From CAYPEZ01 sp964622275 (GTDB lineage: Bacteria > Patescibacteriota > Minisyncoccia > Phycocordibacterales > UBA6899): DNA of 31,674 nt. This document shows positions 15,720-23,366 of the stretch, piece after piece. A program made the translations under genes and the position numbers. The notes below the pieces were generated by a model. That model had not been told where the DNA came from. It saw nothing but the letters and a program-made list of their open reading frames with translations, and ran no database searches. Position 1 is the stretch's first letter. Every line of letters starts with the position of its first letter. The stretch spans positions 1-31,674 of the forward strand of contig CAZUMX010000007.1 of assembly GCA_964622275.1 (NCBI GenBank), in the 5' to 3' direction.

Positions 15720-16874
15720 TTAATTTCTGAACGGGACCAATACATAAATAAATCCGCTGGGATTGTTTTTTTGAAACACAGGTTTAATAATTCCTGTTTT
15801 CCCTTCAGCACTGTCTGGAATAACTTGGACAGGACTTGAGAATGTTTGCTGGATAGCGTCTTTAATCGCTGCGTTCCGTGCGGTACTTGTAGATGCTGGA
15901 GTGATGACAATACCCTGCTGAGTCGCTGAGGTTCCCGCTGCGCCTGACGCAGAGAGAAGCTGGCTTGTTTCTAGAAGGTGCGGAAATTTTTCAGTCTCTC
16001 GGTTTGGATCAATGAGTCCCACTGCAGCCATCGTTGTTCGGGCGCCCGAACGCAAAGAAGAGCCAAACACTGTGAGCGTGTCATTGAGAAATGATCCGAT
16101 ACCAAGGGCTGTGGGAGCGACAAAAAGTCCGAGCGCTAATACCGCAAGAGCGATTTTTGCTGGAAACGAAGTTATTTCTGGAACCATGGGGAGTTTTGAT
16201 TCGTAAGTTTCAATCGAATGCGGAGATGGTTCCACTGGATGTGATTCTGCTGAGACAATAGGCACCTGAACTTGAGACTGAGCGATAGAGGGTGCTGCGG
16301 GAACAAAATTTTCTGGCAGCGTCTTTGGCATAACCATAATCCGCTTCACTGTCGAGCGCTCTGGTGCCATGTGTTGTGCTTCTGGGGGAACCACCGGAAT
16401 ATTCCTCGACGTGGCGATGTTCGCACCACCAGAAACAGGAATATGGAAACCTGTTTTTTTTGCTCCAAGTGCGGATGAGAAAAATGGGAGCGCATTAGAG
16501 GGAAAATGATCTTTTTTTTCAGGAGAAAGTTCCTCTCCTTCGTGATGAGTCTGTCCAATGACTGCAATATGTGCAAGACGAGAGATCGAAGGCGTATCTT
16601 CGATCTGTGGCTGAGAAGACGGAGCATCTGCTTGAATTGGGTAAGGTGTATCCCCCTGGAGCTCGATAAAAGAAATATGTTCACTCCCCAAAAGAATCGT
16701 CCCTGTCTGTGAAAGCAGAGTATCGAGCTCAACCACAGTCTTATCTCCCATCACTCGACATGGCATTTTCCCTATCCGACACAATCGGTCAATATACTCT
16801 CGGGTATATCCCGAAATACGTGACGCCTCCGAAAGGAGGACATAGCGTTTTTTCGACAGTGTGGGCTCTGCCAT
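15720..16874 (-). CDS. HTH-domain membrane protein (MerR/excisionase-like N-terminus)
   Basis: This 384-residue protein has an N-terminal helix-turn-helix of MerR/excisionase type (residues 10-55: YVLLSEASRISGYTREYIDR, then a wing ending VVELDTLL). A long low-complexity Pro/Ser-rich cytoplasmic linker (60-235) follows, then one TM helix (about 239-260) and an extracytoplasmic region of about 120 residues with no recognised domain. It is the first gene of the four-gene envelope operon. It could be a membrane-bound regulator that senses envelope state, or the HTH could bind a protein instead of DNA. The start is supported by a GAAGG Shine-Dalgarno seven bases upstream, one of the few in the window. 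Confidence 0.75.
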   Translation of the reverse strand: MAEPTLSKKRYVLLSEASRISGYTREYIDRLCRIGKMPCRVMGDKTVVELDTLLSQTGTILLGSEHISFIELQGDTPYPIQADAPSSQPQIEDTPSISRLAHIAVIGQTHHEGEELSPEKKDHFPSNALPFFSSALGAKKTGFHIPVSGGANIATSRNIPVVPPEAQHMAPERSTVKRIMVMPKTLPENFVPAAPSIAQSQVQVPIVSAESHPVEPSPHSIETYESKLPMVPEITSFPAKIALAVLALGLFVAPTALGIGSFLNDTLTVFGSSLRSGARTTMAAVGLIDPNRETEKFPHLLETSQLLSASGAAGTSATQQGIVITPASTSTARNAAIKDAIQQTFSSPVQVIPDSAEGKTGIIKPVFQKNNPSGFIYVLVPFRN

Positions 16875-16885
16875 AGTTACCTTCT

Positions 16886-16891
16886 ATTGTA
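16886..16891 (-). promoter_or_regulatory. -10 box (TACAAT) of the envelope operon
   Basis: TACAAT on the minus strand is 11 bases from the ATG at 16874. A GAAGG Shine-Dalgarno lies between. This unit therefore has a short leader, unlike the leaderless starts elsewhere. The -35 is poor (GGGACA, 19-base spacing). Confidence 0.45.
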
Positions 16892-16897
16892 CCCTGA

Positions 16898-16921
16898 AAA
16901 ACGGAATATTTGTCCCGTTTT
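16898..16921 (-). terminator. Probable terminator after gatB
   Basis: Stem AAAACGG / CCGTTTT with a 10-base loop. On the minus strand it ends in TTTTT, nine bases past the gatB stop. The stem is short and only partly GC, so efficiency may be modest. Confidence 0.5.
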
Positions 16922-16930
16922 ATACACATT

Positions 16931-18337
16931 TTACTTCAATGCTGTTTTAAAGAGTTCTGCCAAGATTTGAGGGTTTGCACTTCCCTTTGAAGCACGCATA
17001 CCCTGACCAACCAAGAACTGGAGTGAGGCCTCCTTCCCACTCTTAAACTCAACTACCGCCTTTGGGTTTGCAGAAATAATCTCTTGAATAATCTTTTTAA
17101 GGGCTTCTGGATCACTTTTTTGGATAAGACCTTTTGTTTGAGCAATACTCTCGGGCTCCCCTCCCTCAGCAAAGAGGTAGCTGATAAGATCTTTTGCTCC
17201 TCGAGAAGATAGGTCCCCTTTCTTGAGCATCTGGATAACGACAGCAAACGCAGTGGCCGTGAGCTTGCCGACCCCACCACTATTTTTTGCTAAACCAACA
17301 ATGTCTGAAGAAATATAATTCGACGAAAGCTTGAGGAGATCTTTGTTTCCACCAAGCACTTTGGCTGCTTCATCAAAAAACTCACCAAAAAGTGCATCTG
17401 CAACAAAAATTTCAGTTGTTTCTGGGGTGAGGCCAATCTCTTCGATGAGTCTTTTGCGCTTTTGCCATGGAAGTTCAGGGAGAGTTGCCTCCAGATTCTT
17501 TAGCTCAGGCACTTCAGAGATTTTCATCTTTGGAATATCTGGCTCCGGGAAGTACCGGTAGTCGTGCGCATTTTCCTTTTTTCTCTGACTAAAGGTCGAC
17601 TGAGTATCTTCGTTCCATCCGCGAGTTTCCTGCACAATGACTTCACCTTCCTCAAGGACCTCCTCGTGTCTGGCAATTTCATAGCGAATCGCTCCTTCGA
17701 CAGCTCGAAATGAGTTAAGATTCTTCACTTCGACTTTCGTCCCAAATTTATCTGTCGCAGAAATCGAAATATTCGCCTCAACACGCATCTGGCCCTCCTC
17801 CATATTGGCATCACTCGCACCAAGAGTTCGAAGAAGAAGCTGCAGCTCTTTTGCAAACCGTACAGCATCTTCAGCAGAGTGGATCACGGGTTCAGTGACA
17901 AGCTCCATGAGAGGAACGCCAGCACGATTGTAATCAACGAGCGTCATTTCATTCTTGTCGTGCACTGAACTTGCGGTGTCTTCTTCCAAATGAATGCGAG
18001 TGAGCGCAACCCCGGCAATAGACCCCCCACTGACAAAAGGATATTTATACTGGGTGATTTGATATCCTTTTGGGATATCTGGATAAAAATAATTCTTTCT
18101 ATCAAACTCTGAAAAGTCCGCTATTGTCCCGCCAACCGCGTGACCAATACGAATCATCTGGCGTATAGCATCTTTGTTTGGCACGGGAAGCGTTCCTGGT
18201 TGAGCGGTACACACAGGACAAATATTGGTGTTCGGAGCTTCTTTGGGGGCATTTTTGCACCCACAAAACATCTTTGTGTGTGTTTTTAGTTCAGCATGAA
18301 CTTCAAGTCCAATGGTTGGTTTATTCTTCCCTGACAT
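16931..18337 (-). CDS. gatB: Asp-tRNA(Asn)/Glu-tRNA(Gln) amidotransferase subunit B
   Basis: The 468-residue protein starts GLEVHAELKT and carries the GatB zinc cysteines (CGC then CPVC within the first 55 residues), the kinase-like transfer site, and the C-terminal YqeY-like tRNA-binding domain (from about residue 320). With GatA and GatC it converts mischarged Glu-tRNA(Gln) or Asp-tRNA(Asn) to the correct aminoacyl-tRNA. gatA and gatC are not in the window. The start at 18337 is chosen because SGKNKPTIGLEVH matches family N-termini and a TATAAT box lies six bases upstream; a reading from 18379 would add 14 unlikely residues. Confidence 0.95.
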   Translation of the reverse strand: MSGKNKPTIGLEVHAELKTHTKMFCGCKNAPKEAPNTNICPVCTAQPGTLPVPNKDAIRQMIRIGHAVGGTIADFSEFDRKNYFYPDIPKGYQITQYKYPFVSGGSIAGVALTRIHLEEDTASSVHDKNEMTLVDYNRAGVPLMELVTEPVIHSAEDAVRFAKELQLLLRTLGASDANMEEGQMRVEANISISATDKFGTKVEVKNLNSFRAVEGAIRYEIARHEEVLEEGEVIVQETRGWNEDTQSTFSQRKKENAHDYRYFPEPDIPKMKISEVPELKNLEATLPELPWQKRKRLIEEIGLTPETTEIFVADALFGEFFDEAAKVLGGNKDLLKLSSNYISSDIVGLAKNSGGVGKLTATAFAVVIQMLKKGDLSSRGAKDLISYLFAEGGEPESIAQTKGLIQKSDPEALKKIIQEIISANPKAVVEFKSGKEASLQFLVGQGMRASKGSANPQILAELFKTALK

Positions 18338-18343
18338 AGGAGC

Positions 18344-18349
18344 ATTATA
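18344..18349 (-). promoter_or_regulatory. -10 box (TATAAT) of the leaderless gatB promoter
   Basis: Perfect TATAAT on the minus strand, then six bases (GCTCCT), then the ATG at 18337. No canonical -35 is present at 16-18 bases. Confidence 0.55.
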
Positions 18350-18379
18350 CAGAAACTCGCCAAAGAAAAAACCCCTCAC

Positions 18380-18406
18380 GCTATAATTTTGTGCTCAAAT
18401 TATAGC
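18380..18406. repeat. 10-bp perfect inverted repeat between obg and gatB
   Basis: Arms GCTATAATTT / AAATTATAGC with a 7-base spacer. Each arm contains TATAAT on its own strand. It lies 31 bases upstream of the gatB -10 box. It could be an operator, an obg-side transcript end (a T6 run comes eight bases later on the minus strand) or an additional upstream promoter. Confidence 0.6.
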
Positions 18407-18440
18407 CCACATAAACCAGGCTGTGCAGATTGAGCAAGGC

Positions 18441-19412
18441 CTATGACTTCTGAAGCAGTTTTGTCAGGCCGTCTCTAAAATCCTTCATCTGGGTGTCGTT
18501 AATGACAGAGATGGTAAATACAGGATTCCCGAGTTTTTCCATTTTCTTTTTTGCTTTTACTACAGTGTCTTCGTCAACCATATCGGTCTTGGTGAGCACG
18601 ATGATCTCGTCCTTTTTAGCGAGCTCATCACTGTACGTCTCGAGCTCCTTTCTGACCGTTTTATATGTCGCCATGACATCCTCATTTTCTAGTGAGATTA
18701 GGTGCGCGAGCATTTTGGTCCGCGTAATGTGGCGAAGAAACTTATGTCCAAGTCCCCTCCCCTCTGAAGCCCCTTCGATAAGCCCAGGAATATCTGCAAG
18801 AATATATCCATAGAACGCACCAAGGTTGGGTTCGAGTGTAGTGAATTGATACGCACCAATTTTTGCGCTTGCATTTGTGATGGTATTGAGCAGCGAAGAC
18901 TTCCCTGCGTTAGGAAGCCCCACGAACCCCACATCAACCACAAGACGAAGTTCAACATGAAAATCTCCTTCTTCTCCTGATGTCCCTCGTGTAAATTCCT
19001 GTGGGGTTTGATTCGTCGAACTTTTAAAATGCTCGTTCCCAACACCTCCTTCGCCTCCTTTAAGTAAAAGAATATGCTCCCCTTCATGCAAAATTTCTAC
19101 CGTCTTCCCAGTATGCATGTTGGTAATCACTGACCCGACGGGGAAAGGAATCATCAGATCCTCTCCACTTTTTCCATGGAGACTCTTTGATCCTCCGGAC
19201 TCTCCATGCTCTGCGATAAAATCTTTTTTGTGTATATATTTTCCAAGGAGTGAAATATCGCGGCTACCGACGACATACACACTCCCCCCACGCCCACCAT
19301 CTCCACCTGACGGACCCCCAAATTCTACAAATTTTTCACGACGCCACCTGACGACCCCATCACCGCCGTTTCCCGCCTTAATACGTATACGAAGCTCATC
19401 AACAAAAGCCAT
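18441..19412 (-). CDS. obgE: Obg-family GTPase
   Basis: The 323-residue protein has the Gly-rich Obg fold (residues 1-160, e.g. GNGGDG, GGPSGGDGGRGG) and a G domain with G1 GLPNAGKS (165-172), the TTLEP switch (191-195), G3 DIPG (207-210) and G4 TKTD. Obg binds the 50S subunit and acts in ribosome maturation and stress control. The variable C-terminal OCT domain is missing, so it is shorter than the E. coli protein (390). The start at 19412 matches the conserved FVDELRI N-terminus and lies 13 bases after the MYG1-family stop. Longer readings overlap that gene. It follows the MYG1 gene in the same direction. Confidence 0.95.
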   Translation of the reverse strand: MAFVDELRIRIKAGNGGDGVVRWRREKFVEFGGPSGGDGGRGGSVYVVGSRDISLLGKYIHKKDFIAEHGESGGSKSLHGKSGEDLMIPFPVGSVITNMHTGKTVEILHEGEHILLLKGGEGGVGNEHFKSSTNQTPQEFTRGTSGEEGDFHVELRLVVDVGFVGLPNAGKSSLLNTITNASAKIGAYQFTTLEPNLGAFYGYILADIPGLIEGASEGRGLGHKFLRHITRTKMLAHLISLENEDVMATYKTVRKELETYSDELAKKDEIIVLTKTDMVDEDTVVKAKKKMEKLGNPVFTISVINDTQMKDFRDGLTKLLQKS

Positions 19413-19425
19413 AGATATCCAATAG

Positions 19426-20313
19426 CTACTCGAGAAGTGCTTTTTTTGCAAGTGCAATCGCCCCTTCCCTTGACCCCGCAGCTGCAACAAAACGCTTGTT
19501 GTGACAAAAGAGAGCATCAGAAACTCCACTAATACGAGCAAGATCTTCTTTATTTTTCCCTGCCCAAGCCTCCGGAAGATCTTTCCGATTTTTGAATCTC
19601 ATATCATCATCACGCGTCGCATTCAGTTTCCACGTTGACCCCGTGCGCTCAGGGGTAACCACAAAAAGTACTTCTGGGAGTGTCGAAACAACACCTTGCC
19701 ACTGTAAGACCTCTGGGAGAACCAGGAGTCTTTTATCTTCGGTGCTGTTATATTGGGCAAGAACTTTCTCTTCGCTCAATAGCCGTTCTTGCTCAGCATG
19801 GAGTGTGTGCTTGAGAAGTTTTTGACAAAACTCTACAAGTTCAACAAATCGCTCATCTTCTTTCCCAATATCTGACCCAACGGGGCGAAATGCCGCAACA
19901 ACATTGTGCCAAAGATACGGATGGATGCCATATGATGTGACTGTGTAAGATTCTAAACCATTATCTCCGAGGTCAAGTGGCTGAACGAGAGAGGCGTCAA
20001 TGCGTTCCCAAATTTTCTCATGACCACAAAACTCCATCCCAAAATGCTTCCACACAAGTCCAATTGAAGAATATGGGACCCCGTTTGCTCGTGTGCCCGC
20101 ACCCCCCTCTTGGTGGTGGTCATAGCGATTGGCCGCAGCGTCGTAGATCCCTCCTACATCAACAACGAAATCTCCTGTCAAAAAAACTTGTTCGTCGCGC
20201 GTGCGGACAATCTCGTATTGCTCCTTCTTTTCTTTCAACACGAGTACGAGAAGAGCGACCGCCATGACATCGTCAGCGTGAAATGCGCCGCTGTGAGTAA
20301 CGATCCGTTTCAT
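19426..20313 (-). CDS. MYG1 family protein (UPF0160, DHH-like)
   Basis: The 295-residue protein has the MYG1 hallmarks: THSGAFHADDVMA (6-18), VVDVGG (50-55) and NRYDHHQ (62-68), that is, an HD/DHH-type metal-binding phosphoesterase centre. Eukaryotic MYG1 is described as a 3'-5' RNA exonuclease; bacterial members are less studied. The length is typical. It starts three bases after the YvlD-type gene's stop and ends 13 bases before obg, so it is in an operon with both. Cytoplasmic. Confidence 0.9.
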   Translation of the reverse strand: MKRIVTHSGAFHADDVMAVALLVLVLKEKKEQYEIVRTRDEQVFLTGDFVVDVGGIYDAAANRYDHHQEGGAGTRANGVPYSSIGLVWKHFGMEFCGHEKIWERIDASLVQPLDLGDNGLESYTVTSYGIHPYLWHNVVAAFRPVGSDIGKEDERFVELVEFCQKLLKHTLHAEQERLLSEEKVLAQYNSTEDKRLLVLPEVLQWQGVVSTLPEVLFVVTPERTGSTWKLNATRDDDMRFKNRKDLPEAWAGKNKEDLARISGVSDALFCHNKRFVAAAGSREGAIALAKKALLE

Positions 20314-20316
20314 AGA

Positions 20317-20676
20317 CTAATCAATTTTTTCATTCGCGCCCATGAGAAGCTTATTGCCAATAGTCGATACAATCGAAATAAGGAGTGACGCAATAATGGC
20401 AGCAAGAAGACCGTTCACTGAAAAACCAGTGACAACACGATCTGCAAGAAGGAGCATGACTCCATTCAGAACAAAGCTAAAGAGCCCAAGGGTGATAATA
20501 GTAATTGGGAGGGTTAATACCCAAAGGATTGGGCGAACAAGTGCATTCAGGAGGCCAAGCGCAAGTGCAGTAATCGCCGCTGCCTCGATCCCTGTTACGC
20601 TTATGCCTGGGTAGTATCGCGCAACGAGAAACACTGTCGCAGTAAGAACAACCCATTTCACAAAAAGTGTTTTCAT
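20317..20676 (-). CDS. Phage holin family 4-like (YvlD-type) membrane protein
   Basis: The 119-residue protein has four hydrophobic segments and the family pattern NALVRPILWVLTLPITIITLG (seen around residues 45-65), with a final short polar tail. YvlD-type proteins are called holin-like but occur on chromosomes without phage. Their role in the inner membrane is unclear. It is the first gene of the yvlD-MYG1-obg unit, with a perfect extended -10 box six bases before the ATG. It is not evidence for a prophage. Confidence 0.85.
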   Translation of the reverse strand: MKTLFVKWVVLTATVFLVARYYPGISVTGIEAAAITALALGLLNALVRPILWVLTLPITIITLGLFSFVLNGVMLLLADRVVTGFSVNGLLAAIIASLLISIVSTIGNKLLMGANEKID

Positions 20677-20682
20677 CCGTCA

Positions 20683-20691
20683 ATTATAACA
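20683..20691 (-). promoter_or_regulatory. Extended -10 promoter (TGT-TATAAT), leaderless
   Basis: On the minus strand TGT precedes TATAAT (20688-20683); six bases (TGACGG) then lead to the ATG at 20676. This is the best promoter match in the window, and it lies in the 20-base gap after the mutY stop. Confidence 0.65.
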
Positions 20692-20696
20692 CACAT

Positions 20697-21560
20697 CTAT
20701 GGGAGTTTATAGAAAGATTTTTCCCTTACTATAAGATGCTCGGAGAGGAGTTTTTGGAGAAGTGTCTGTGTTTTCTGTATGGAGCGTTGGGTATATTGTG
20801 AAAGCGACCTTAACGGAAGCCCTTTATGTACCCTGCGAAGCTCAGCAATGATCCGTCCCCGGGCGTATCGATCTGTGTCCTCAAAGCGTACACGCTTTTT
20901 CTTTGGAATATGTTCGTCTAATTTCCCGTGGAGAATCGAAAGTGGACAATCATGCGCATGGTTGCGGGCAGTGCATTTCATTGCGGCAAGATCAAGAAGT
21001 GCGTAATTCCATATTCTCCCTTTTCCTTTCGGGATGATATTCTTTGCAAAAAGATAGAGTTCTTGGTCTGTTTTCTTTTCTAGAGAGAAAAACACCCGAC
21101 GGAGCACACGACGAACATTGGTATCTATCATAGGTTCAGGGAAATTCCACGCAAATGCCATAACCCCCGCAGCGGTTGACCTTCCGATTCCTGGCAATGA
21201 CGTAAGACCTTCCATCGTCTGGGGAAACGCGACATCGGATTCATACACTGCCACTGCTGCCTGGTGAAGATATTTTGCGCGACGGTTATACCCAAGTCCT
21301 GACCAAGCCCGCAAGACATCCCCAAGGGATGCCTGGGCAAGGTCTTCCACTGCAGGAAATTGTTTTAAAAATTCCTTATACTTTTCTCTCACACGATCTA
21401 CTTGCGTCTGCTGGAGCATGATCTCAGAAACAAGAATTCGGTACGGATCTCGTGTTTCCCTCCAAGGCATCACTCTTCCACTTCTGCGATAGTAGGCAAA
21501 AAGAATGTGGTTGAATTTTTGGATTTTTTTGGAGGAAATCCTACTGCTCTGTTTTGCCAT
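20697..21560 (-). CDS. mutY: A/G-specific adenine glycosylase, Fe-S-site variant
   Basis: The 287-residue protein has the HhH-GPD fold: catalytic Glu46 in SEIMLQQTQV, the helix-hairpin-helix LPGIGRSTA (122-130) and Asp146 in MIDTNVRR. Spacing of Glu and Asp matches MutY, which removes adenine opposite 8-oxoguanine. The Fe-S loop normally holds four Cys (C-x6-C-x2-C-x5-C). Here only Cys196 and Cys205 remain, with His211 at the last position. After residue 222 there is a basic segment (RFEDTDRYARGRI) and a winged-helix-like tail instead of the NUDIX-like 8-oxoG-recognition domain. The start overlaps the upstream permease stop by 20 bases; no later Met would keep the conserved N-terminus. Confidence 0.9.
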   Translation of the reverse strand: MAKQSSRISSKKIQKFNHILFAYYRRSGRVMPWRETRDPYRILVSEIMLQQTQVDRVREKYKEFLKQFPAVEDLAQASLGDVLRAWSGLGYNRRAKYLHQAAVAVYESDVAFPQTMEGLTSLPGIGRSTAAGVMAFAWNFPEPMIDTNVRRVLRRVFFSLEKKTDQELYLFAKNIIPKGKGRIWNYALLDLAAMKCTARNHAHDCPLSILHGKLDEHIPKKKRVRFEDTDRYARGRIIAELRRVHKGLPLRSLSQYTQRSIQKTQTLLQKLLSEHLIVREKSFYKLP

Positions 21561-22614
21561 TCTGGTCAGGTTCAGGAATTGCTGTCCCTTTCATGATATT
21601 TGGGTAGATTTCTGCAAGAGCAAAGAAGAGTGCCATTAAGACCGGTCCAGCAATGAAGCCAATGGGACCGAAGAATGCAAGCCCGCCAAGCACCGACAAC
21701 AGAATAATGAAGGGGTGCATGTGGATTCCCCGCTCAATAAGGATTGGGCGAAGGAAGTTATCGATGGTGCCAACAATACCTAGCGCCCACACAAGGAGCC
21801 CAATTGCTTGAGGAATATGGCTGGTTGTAAACAAATAAATGACTGCGGGAATATTGACGATCGTTGTACCGACCGAAGGAATGAGCGCAGTAAACATTGC
21901 TATAGTCCCCCACAACACAGGATTAGGAATACCTGCAAAAAAGAGTCCGACACCAGTAAGAACACCCTGGAGAATGGCGATCAAGAGACTCCCCTTTACC
22001 ACTGAACCAACCGCACGCGAAATTCGCTCAAGAATATTTTCGTCTCGCTTATCTGCAAGAGGACTCCATCGAATAAGCGAAGCTCGCAGTGAATCTCCAT
22101 CACGGAAAAAGAAAAAGAGTGCGACAAGGATAATAAAGAAATTCAGAATACCCCCGACTAATCCCGAGAAGAGTGCATTGAGATTCTGTGCCACCCACCG
22201 TAGCGCATTCCCCACATATGCCTCACCATCAATAGAGAGTGTAAATCCAGGAACGCGTGTTTGAACAAATGATTCAAATTGATGCGTGTAGGTATTCACG
22301 AGCCCCATTCCACTACCATCCCCAGCAATGGAATAATACGCATCAGCAACTTCCCCAAAGAGAAGCACACTCGCAAAAATAAGAGGAGTAAGGATAAACA
22401 CCGCAACAAGAATGGTCGAAAGGAGTGCAGCTACCGTTTCTTTCATGTGGAAAAAGCGAGAAAGCCATGTATGAACTGGGGCAAACATAATGGCAAGCAC
22501 GAGCGCAAGAAACAGCGCCGTCAAATACGGACTAAAAATAAAAAACGCAAGGACCCCCGTGAGAGCAAAGAGGACCCAGAAGAATGCAATTTCTGTTCCA
22601 GCAGGTTTATTCAT
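21541..22614 (-). CDS. AI-2E family transporter (PerM/UPF0118)
   Basis: The 357-residue integral membrane protein has about eight TM segments, the variable soluble loop around residues 95-140, the 'PNPVLWGTIAMFTALIPSVG' region and the C-terminal FIAGPVLMALFFALAEIY, all typical of the family. Members are reported as autoinducer-2 exporters or Na+/H+ antiporters; substrate is not decided here. There is no quorum-sensing gene nearby. It has its own extended -10 box and runs into mutY with a 20-base overlap, so the two are probably cotranscribed. Confidence 0.9.
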   Translation of the reverse strand: MNKPAGTEIAFFWVLFALTGVLAFFIFSPYLTALFLALVLAIMFAPVHTWLSRFFHMKETVAALLSTILVAVFILTPLIFASVLLFGEVADAYYSIAGDGSGMGLVNTYTHQFESFVQTRVPGFTLSIDGEAYVGNALRWVAQNLNALFSGLVGGILNFFIILVALFFFFRDGDSLRASLIRWSPLADKRDENILERISRAVGSVVKGSLLIAILQGVLTGVGLFFAGIPNPVLWGTIAMFTALIPSVGTTIVNIPAVIYLFTTSHIPQAIGLLVWALGIVGTIDNFLRPILIERGIHMHPFIILLSVLGGLAFFGPIGFIAGPVLMALFFALAEIYPNIMKGTAIPEPDQNGKTEQ

Positions 22615-22620
22615 AGATCT

Positions 22621-22629
22621 AGTATACCA
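22621..22629 (-). promoter_or_regulatory. Extended -10 promoter (TGG-TATACT), leaderless
   Basis: On the minus strand TGG precedes TATACT (22626-22621). Six bases (AGATCT) then precede the ATG at 22614. It lies in the gap between nrdG and the permease. Confidence 0.6.
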
Positions 22630-22670
22630 TCATCCATAGGATGAGAGAGGTCGATCTTCCCCTGACGATA

Positions 22671-23366
22671 TCAGCGGCAATCAATGAGGAGTTGAGGAAA
22701 TCGCATCTTGAGTCGTTTAGCTATACCTACAACATCGAGGGCTTTTGTTTGGTCAAGATCTTTCTTTAGTGTCACACGGTAATTCATTGTTTGTAGATAA
22801 TATTGTTCTCCAGGTAAAAACCCTTCAGCAATAGCAACCACATCTTCTTCTGTGTGCACACCAGGAAGCAGCGTTGTGCGCCACTCATACGGGACTCCAG
22901 ACGCACGTATCATGTCGAATGCCTCTTTGCATCGTGAGAGCATGGATTGTTTTTCTTCTTTGATGTTTGCGATTGTTTGATAATTTCTCCACTGATGCTT
23001 AATATCCATAGCAACATAATCAATAAGATGATTATCAAACATCCGTGCCAGCATACGAGGAGTGATCCCGTTCGTATCAAGCTTCACGGCAAATCCCATG
23101 TCTTTGATCTTTGCGATGAATTCAGGCAAATCTTCATGGAGGGTCGGCTCCCCTCCCGACACAACAACACCATCTATAAATTCTTGCCTCCTCCTGAGAT
23201 GCTCCCACCACTCTTCCTCAGGAATGCCTGAGTAATCTTTTGGGACAACCAGATCTGGGTTGTGGCAATATGGGCAGCGGAAAACACACCCTTTGGTAAA
23301 GACAATGGTTGCGACTCTTCCTGGAAAGTCAACGAGTGTTAATTTTTGTATTCCGCCGATGATCAT
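22671..23366 (-). CDS. nrdG: Anaerobic ribonucleoside-triphosphate reductase activating protein (radical SAM)
   Basis: The 231-residue radical SAM protein has the [4Fe-4S] motif C27-x3-C31-x2-C34 (CVFRCPYC) and SGGEP near residue 70. It uses S-adenosylmethionine to install the glycyl radical on NrdD. The N-terminal GGIQKLTLVDFPG is typical of the NrdG/PflA-like branch found beside nrdD. Its ATG overlaps the nrdD TGA as ATGA, so the two are coupled. The context makes it the dedicated NrdD activase. Confidence 0.93.
   Translation of the reverse strand: MIIGGIQKLTLVDFPGRVATIVFTKGCVFRCPYCHNPDLVVPKDYSGIPEEEWWEHLRRRQEFIDGVVVSGGEPTLHEDLPEFIAKIKDMGFAVKLDTNGITPRMLARMFDNHLIDYVAMDIKHQWRNYQTIANIKEEKQSMLSRCKEAFDMIRASGVPYEWRTTLLPGVHTEEDVVAIAEGFLPGEQYYLQTMNYRVTLKKDLDQTKALDVVGIAKRLKMRFPQLLIDCR

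Noticed and set aside
20317..20676. Holin-family protein as evidence of prophage
   Set aside because: YvlD-type proteins are chromosomal, and neighbours (MYG1, obg, mutY) are housekeeping genes.
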